From Leifsonia sp. EB41 (GTDB lineage: Bacteria; Actinomycetota; Actinomycetes; Actinomycetales; Microbacteriaceae), in contig NZ_JBGCCJ010000001.1 of assembly GCF_041262565.1 (NCBI RefSeq), positions 868,001 to 932,000 of the forward strand: a stretch of 64,000 bases of DNA, in the 5' to 3' direction. The notes beneath the pieces are model-generated. The model saw only the letters and a list, made by a program, of their open reading frames with translations. It was not told where the DNA came from and did no database searches. Of this stretch, positions 59,936 to 64,000 are shown piece by piece. A program made the position numbers and the translations under genes. Each line of letters begins with the position of its first letter. The first letter of the stretch is position 1.

Positions 59936-61054
59936 TCACGCCGCCGAGGCATAGGAGGTGAAGGCGGCGCGCAGCATGTCCAGGGTGTCCTCTGTGGTCC
60001 CGGCGTGGACGCTGAGGCGCACGCTCGTCGGCCGGATCCTGGCCGTGACACCGTGGTTGAACAGGGCGGCCGCCAGCACGGTGAGCTGTTCGGGCAGCGG
60101 CTCCAGCACGACGATCCCTGCGCGCTCCGCGGGGTTGCGCGAGGAGGCGACGGGCACGGCGAACTCGTCGGCGAGGTCGATCACGCGATCCACCGTGTCG
60201 GAGATCGCCGCCGAGATCTCCGCGACGCCGACGGCCGCGATCTCCTCCAGCGCTGCGGCGAACCGGGCTTCCGCGATCGGGTCGGCGTTCGACACGGTGA
60301 ACGCCGACGCGTCCTTCGCCGGATCGACGACTTCGTCCCACCGTTCGCCCGGGCCGCTGCCGACCCACCCGCTGAAGACGGGCGTCAGGTGCGCGACCGC
60401 GCGCTCGCTGAGCGCGAGGAACCCGGTCCCCCAGCCCGCCCTCGCCCACTTCTGACCGCCGGAGACGACGACGTCGGCGACCTCGTAGGGAACGTCGGCC
60501 ACGCCGAAGCCCTGGATCGCGTCGACGATGAGCAGCCGGTCACCGATCACCTGGCGGATGCCGTCGATGTCCGCGAGATAACCGGTGCGCGAGTCGACCA
60601 GGCTCACCATGACCGCGCTCGTGGAGTCGGTGAGCTGATCCCTGAGCTGCGCCGGGGTGACCCGGCCGTGGTCGGTCTCCAGCCACACCGGCGTCACCAC
60701 ATGCATCGCCTGCGCGGCGCGCACGGCCGCGTAGGTGACGCTCGGGAACTCGGCGGCCGACAGCAGCACGTCGCCGCCGGTGAGGCCGAACGCGGCGTGC
60801 ATCAGCCCCGAAGAGGCGTTCGGCTGGAACGAGATCTGCTCGGTGGGGAAGCCGGTCAGCGCCGAGATCGCGTCACGGACGCGGCCGTTCTCCGCGCTCA
60901 TGCGGTCGACGGTTCCGAAGCGCGACGTGGCGAGCGCCTCGTACTGCCCCAGTGCCTCGGCGCGCACCGCCCGGGACAGCGGGCCGACCCGGCCGTAGTC
61001 CAGGTATCCCGGTTCCTCGCCGAACCCCGCGGCGAACTCCTCGATCGTCGTCAT
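59936..61054 (-). CDS. class V aminotransferase-fold PLP enzyme
   Basis: 372 residues. PLP lysine Lys202 in VVSGGQKWARAGWG; IVDAIQGFGV (about 172-181) supplies the cofactor-binding Asp. This is the aminotransferase class V (SufS/kynureninase-like) fold, without the SufS catalytic cysteine loop. Starts MTTIEEFAAGFGEEPGYLDYGRVGPL; GGAGGTCACG precedes ATG 61054. Exact reaction unknown. Confidence 0.88.
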   Translation of the reverse strand: MTTIEEFAAGFGEEPGYLDYGRVGPLSRAVRAEALGQYEALATSRFGTVDRMSAENGRVRDAISALTGFPTEQISFQPNASSGLMHAAFGLTGGDVLLSAAEFPSVTYAAVRAAQAMHVVTPVWLETDHGRVTPAQLRDQLTDSTSAVMVSLVDSRTGYLADIDGIRQVIGDRLLIVDAIQGFGVADVPYEVADVVVSGGQKWARAGWGTGFLALSERAVAHLTPVFSGWVGSGPGERWDEVVDPAKDASAFTVSNADPIAEARFAAALEEIAAVGVAEISAAISDTVDRVIDLADEFAVPVASSRNPAERAGIVVLEPLPEQLTVLAAALFNHGVTARIRPTSVRLSVHAGTTEDTLDMLRAAFTSYASAA

Positions 61055-61117
61055 CGTGACCTCCGGGGACCATCCTGCCGTCGCGACCGCCGGCAGCGCG
61101 AATTCAGCGCGAATCGG

Positions 61118-61912
61118 TCAGGAGCCGTAGCGGCGGTGGCGGCGGGAGAAGTCGCGCATCGCGCGCAGGAAGTCGACCTCGCGCAGGTCGGGGCCGAGGG
61201 CCTCCACGAAGTAGAACTCGCTGTGCGCGCTCTGCCACAGCATGAAGTCGCTCAGCCGCTGCTCGCCGGAGGTGCGGATGACGAGGTCCGGGTCGGGCTG
61301 GCCTCCGGTGTAGAGGTGCTCGCCGATGAGATCGGGGGTGAGGAGGTCGGCCAACGTCTCCAGGCTGCCGCCCTCCGCCGAGTGCGCGGCGACGATGCTG
61401 CGCATGGCGTCCGTGATCTCCTTGCGGCCGCCGTAGCCGATGGCCAGGTTGATGTGCAGGCCGGTCTTGTCGGCGGTGCGCTTCTCGGCGTCGACCAGCG
61501 CGGTCACCAGCGGCTCCGGGAGGCCGGCCGTCGAGCCGACGTGCTTGACGCGCCAGTCGCGGTAGCGGGAGAGGTCGTCGGCGAGCTCGGCGATGATCTC
61601 GATCAGGTCGGAGAGCTCGGAGCTCGGCCGGTTGGTCAGGTTGTCCGACGAGAGCAGGTAGAGCGTCACCACCTCGATCCCGAGGTCGTCGCACCACTCC
61701 AGGAACTCCCGCATCTTCGCCGCGCCGGCGCGGTGACCGTGCGCAACTGTCGTCATTCCGACCTGGCGGGCCCAACGGCGGTTGCCGTCGATGATCATCG
61801 CGACGTGGCGGGGCAGCGACTCCGGGCCGAGGCCGGCGATGTCGCGTCGCAACCGCTTCTGGTACAGGCCGTAGAGCAACCCGTTGGCCGTCTCGGAACT
61901 GCGTCTGCTCAC
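61118..61912 (-). CDS. uppS: isoprenyl transferase (cis-prenyltransferase)
   Basis: 264 residues. Catalytic Asp42 in VAMIIDGNRRWARQVG and the rest of the cis-prenyltransferase pattern (YLLSSDNLTNR..SEL, LAIGYGGRKEI, DLVIRTSGEQRLSDFMLWQ). Makes a short or long polyprenyl diphosphate for cell-wall carriers. TAACGT lies 6 nt before GTG 61912. Divergent from the hemolysin III gene. Confidence 0.95.
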   Translation of the reverse strand: MSRRSSETANGLLYGLYQKRLRRDIAGLGPESLPRHVAMIIDGNRRWARQVGMTTVAHGHRAGAAKMREFLEWCDDLGIEVVTLYLLSSDNLTNRPSSELSDLIEIIAELADDLSRYRDWRVKHVGSTAGLPEPLVTALVDAEKRTADKTGLHINLAIGYGGRKEITDAMRSIVAAHSAEGGSLETLADLLTPDLIGEHLYTGGQPDPDLVIRTSGEQRLSDFMLWQSAHSEFYFVEALGPDLREVDFLRAMRDFSRRHRRYGS

Positions 61913-61983
61913 GCAGCTACGTTAGCGCCCCTGAGCTGTCCGATTCCCAGCATCCGAGGACCCGTCTCCCCTACTCTTGCTCC

Positions 61984-62787
61984 ATGACGCCGCGAAACGC
62001 CCCCGAGCCCGAGGACGTCGCCGAGCTGCTCCACGAGCCGGCCGCCGACCTCCCGCCCGCCGACGCCGCGGTCAAGGCGGACGACTCCCGCGGCCCCCTG
62101 CTGCCGAACATCCCACTGCTGGACGCCTCCCCGGCCTACCCGGCCGAGCTCAAGCCGACCTGGCGCGGCTGGATCCATGCCGGCACGTTCCCTGTGGCCA
62201 TCGCCGCGGGCATCGTCCTGATCTGCCTGGCGCAGGGAGCGCCGGCCAAGTGGGCGTCGGCGGTGTTCATGCTCACCTCGATGCTGCTGTTCGGCAACTC
62301 GGCGCTCTACCACCGCTTCAACTGGCAGCCGCGCACGAAGATCGTTCTCAAGCGCATCGACCACGCCAACATCTTCCTGCTGATCGCCGGCACTTACACA
62401 CCGCTCGCCGTGCTCGCCCTCCCGCCGCATAAGGGCATCGTCCTGCTGTGCTTCGTCTGGGGCGGCGCACTGCTCGGCATCGGCTTCCGGGTGTTCTGGA
62501 TCACGGCGCCGCGCTGGCTGTACGTGCCGCTCTACCTACTGCTCGGCTGGGCGGCGATGATGTACATCGTCGATCTGGTGAACGCGAACGTGGCGATGAT
62601 GGTGCTGGTCTGCGTCGGCGGCATCCTGTACACGATCGGCGCGGTCATCTACGGGATCAAGAAGCCGAACCCGTTCCCCGGCGTGTTCGGATTCCATGAG
62701 ATCTTCCACACCTTGACGGTGCTGGCGTTCCTCTGCCACTGGACGGCGGTGCTGCTGATCGCGCTGCATCCCGCCTACAACGGCTGA
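61984..62787 (+). CDS. trhA: hemolysin III family (PAQR) membrane protein
   Basis: 267 residues, seven membrane segments after a 60-residue soluble start. PAQR metal motif residues are present: SALYHRFNW (near 100-108), DHANIFLLIAGTYTP and the C-terminal HEIFHTLTVLAFLCHW. TACTCT lies 6 nt before ATG 61984. Function in bacteria is membrane-lipid homeostasis in some species; unknown here. Confidence 0.93.
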   Translation: MTPRNAPEPEDVAELLHEPAADLPPADAAVKADDSRGPLLPNIPLLDASPAYPAELKPTWRGWIHAGTFPVAIAAGIVLICLAQGAPAKWASAVFMLTSMLLFGNSALYHRFNWQPRTKIVLKRIDHANIFLLIAGTYTPLAVLALPPHKGIVLLCFVWGGALLGIGFRVFWITAPRWLYVPLYLLLGWAAMMYIVDLVNANVAMMVLVCVGGILYTIGAVIYGIKKPNPFPGVFGFHEIFHTLTVLAFLCHWTAVLLIALHPAYNG

Positions 62788-62802
62788 CGCCGCCGGTCGC
62801 GG

Positions 62803-63066
62803 TCAGGGCCGGGAGTCGCCGTCCGCGTCGTCCTGCTGCGAGCCGTTCTCCGCGTCCAGCTTCTGCGCAATCTCCGCGCGGTACCGCACCCGGCGGATGC
62901 GCCGTGTCATGTCGAGGATCAGCAGCACCGCCGCGACCGCGATCAGGAAGGTGACGGTGAAGCCGACCACACCGGGCGTGACCGAGTCGTCGCTCGGCCC
63001 GGAGGTCGGCGACGGCGTGGGCGTCGCGGCCAGCCAGATGCCCGCCTTCAGCAGCAGCTCCCCCAT
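62803..63066 (-). CDS. small single-span membrane protein
   Basis: 87 residues. Proline-rich exposed region (TPTPSPTSGPSDD), one membrane helix (about 31-52) and a charged cytoplasmic tail (RRIRRVRYRAEIAQKLDAEN). ATG 63066 has GGAGG 7 nt upstream and overlaps the stop of a 14-codon upstream ORF (TGATG). A gene of this type commonly lies between trhA and DUF4307/greA in related genomes. Function unknown. Confidence 0.75.
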   Translation of the reverse strand: MGELLLKAGIWLAATPTPSPTSGPSDDSVTPGVVGFTVTFLIAVAAVLLILDMTRRIRRVRYRAEIAQKLDAENGSQQDDADGDSRP

Positions 63067-63110
63067 CACACGGCCTCCACGGACACGGTGGACAGGTCGC
63101 TCTGACGCAT
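63066..63110 (-). CDS. 14-codon upstream ORF coupled to the membrane-protein gene
   Basis: ATG 63110 with GGAG 6 nt upstream encodes MRQSDLSTVSVEAV and stops at 63066, sharing one base with the downstream ATG. The good ribosome site and exact TGATG junction suggest translational coupling. It contains no run of one amino acid as in attenuation peptides. It may be real or a chance ORF. Confidence 0.35.
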   Translation of the reverse strand: MRQSDLSTVSVEAV

Positions 63111-63248
63111 GGCGGGCTCCGCTTTCGGATCGGGTGGTTCGGGAGGCGCGAAGTGTGATTCACAGCTTCGTCTCCTAGTCTTGTCTCAGCCTACCGTCGC
63201 CCCGACGGCGGGCCCGAACGAAGGCCCTGAGAGGCGGACGGCGAGTAC

Positions 63249-63665
63249 ATGGCACGCGTGACCGAGGCGCCGTCCGAGACCCTCGAATCCCGCTACGGCC
63301 GCACTCCGAAGCGTCGCCGCCGCGACCGCTGGCTGCTGATCGGCGGCGCCGTCGCCGTCCTCGCCGTGGTGACCGCGTGGGTGTTCTGGGCAGGCTGGGA
63401 CAACAACCAGGCCGACCTGGAGACCACCGACACCGCGTACGTGATCCCCGACGCCCACCATGTGCGGATCACCTTCACCATCAACGCCCAGCCGGGCGCG
63501 AGCGTCACCTGCGCGCTGCAGGCGCTGAACCAGGACTATGCCATCGTCGGCTGGCGGGTCGTGACCTATCCCGGGTCCGATTCCCGTGTGACGACGTACA
63601 ACGAGACGATCCGGACCATCTCGCAGAGCAACACGGGTTTGATTAACACCTGCTGGCTGACCTAA
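63249..63665 (+). CDS. DUF4307 domain protein
   Basis: 138 residues. Basic start ([14 protein letters not shown]), one membrane helix (about 29-50), then an extracytoplasmic domain ending in [51 protein letters not shown], the DUF4307 pattern with two cysteines. Conserved beside greA in Actinobacteria. Function unknown. Confidence 0.9.
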   Translation: MARVTEAPSETLESRYGRTPKRRRRDRWLLIGGAVAVLAVVTAWVFWAGWDNNQADLETTDTAYVIPDAHHVRITFTINAQPGASVTCALQALNQDYAIVGWRVVTYPGSDSRVTTYNETIRTISQSNTGLINTCWLT

Positions 63666-63678
63666 CATTCTCTGGATA

Positions 63679-63700
63679 CGCCCCGGCCGAGGCCGGGGCG
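63679..63700 (+). terminator. hairpin after the DUF4307 gene
   Basis: CGCCCCGGCC (63679-63688) pairs with GGCCGGGGCG (63691-63700), followed by TCTACTTT. It separates the DUF4307 gene from greA. Confidence 0.8.
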
Positions 63701-63777
63701 TCTACTTTACCCACCGGCTCTCCAGCCGGCCATCAGCCGAAGCGGCGGAATACCGTGCAGGCGCGAAGGAGTTCATC

Positions 63778-64000
63778 ATGTCCCAGGAGTCTCAGGTCAC
63801 GTTTCTGACCCAGGACGCGTACGACCGTCTCTCGGCCGAACTCGAGGAGCTCAGCGTCAACGGCCGTAACGAGATCGCGAAGCGCATCGAGGCGGCCCGC
63901 GAGGAGGGCGACCTCAAGGAGAACGGCGGCTACCACGCCGCTAAGGACGAGCAGGGCAAGATCGAGGCCCGCATCGTGCAGCTCACCAACCTGCTGCGCA
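63778..64000 (+). CDS. greA: transcription elongation factor GreA, 3' end cut by window edge
   Basis: 74 codons visible. [25 protein letters not shown] and [10 protein letters not shown]-like [20 protein letters not shown] identify the N-terminal coiled coil of GreA, which rescues backtracked RNA polymerase. GAAGGAG lies 7 nt before ATG 63778. The coding sequence continues past the right edge. Confidence 0.95.
   Translation, partial: MSQESQVTFLTQDAYDRLSAELEELSVNGRNEIAKRIEAAREEGDLKENGGYHAAKDEQGKIEARIVQLTNLLR

Overview
The window is high-GC actinobacterial DNA, most likely a Leifsonia-like member of the Microbacteriaceae. The gene content is typical of that family: tandem MG(K/T)LIYG small proteins, DUF4307 next to greA, and a phoH, A24 peptidase, fumC, carbonic anhydrase, DUF4245, xseB/xseA, ispH run. 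Coding is dense. Many genes have no Shine-Dalgarno but carry TANNNT exactly 6 nt before the start codon, the pattern expected of leaderless transcripts. No rRNA or tRNA gene and no CRISPR array was seen. This taxonomic call is inference from gene content, not from a search.

Region 1 (1-4.4 kb): glyoxylate shunt. Malate synthase (cut by the window edge) and isocitrate lyase run leftward, with a RamB-type regulator divergent. Region 2 (4.4-11.2 kb): a lipoprotein, then a carbohydrate island in which a LacI regulator is followed by a leftward solute-binding protein, two permeases and a GH5-like glycosidase. Matching CTGAA...TTCAG operators lie in front of both the regulator and the transport operon. 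Region 3 (11.2-17.9 kb): amine or amino-acid catabolism, with an FAD oxidoreductase, a cupin, a PucR regulator, methylmalonate-semialdehyde dehydrogenase and a class III aminotransferase.

Region 4 (17.9-29.5 kb): mixed single genes, including a NYN-domain protein, a quinone oxidoreductase, glutamate decarboxylase, a nucleotidyltransferase, two paralogous DUF7882-type genes, MFS, MgtC, MarR, a nitronate monooxygenase with a C-terminal zinc ribbon, and a hydrolase. A TTGCG-N4-CGCAA palindrome occurs both beside marR and in front of the monooxygenase. Region 5 (29.5-39.8 kb): a PadR / DUF1048 / DrrAB-like ABC operon, acetyltransferases, uncharacterised membrane proteins, a DUF427 gene remnant, a TetR-controlled NTF2/SDR pair and a patatin.

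Region 6 (39.8-41.1 kb) is the most unusual. The last codons of ychF are present three times in the same orientation (39842, 40587, 41044). They delimit two tiny segments (about 745 and 457 bp), each with one unfamiliar ORF. All differences between the copies that fall in the ychF reading frame are synonymous, which suggests successive site-specific insertions into the 3' end of ychF that regenerated its C terminus.

Region 7 (41-64 kb): core metabolism and maintenance, with ychF, methyltransferase, exonuclease, sugar porter, rmuC, glpX, fba, quinone oxidoreductase, ispH, xseAB, carbonic anhydrase, fumC, phoH, uppS, trhA and greA (cut by the window edge). Inside it is a single-frame fusion of an HxlR DNA-binding domain to a PP2C phosphatase (50777-51955), divergent from a QorB-like reductase. 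Palindromic intergenic repeats occur in several places: an 18-bp GCGACATTCGGCACGAAT family with 40-bp periodicity at two loci, a CCTTCC...GGAAGG hairpin family at three loci, and a 24-bp perfect inverted repeat between rmuC and glpX.
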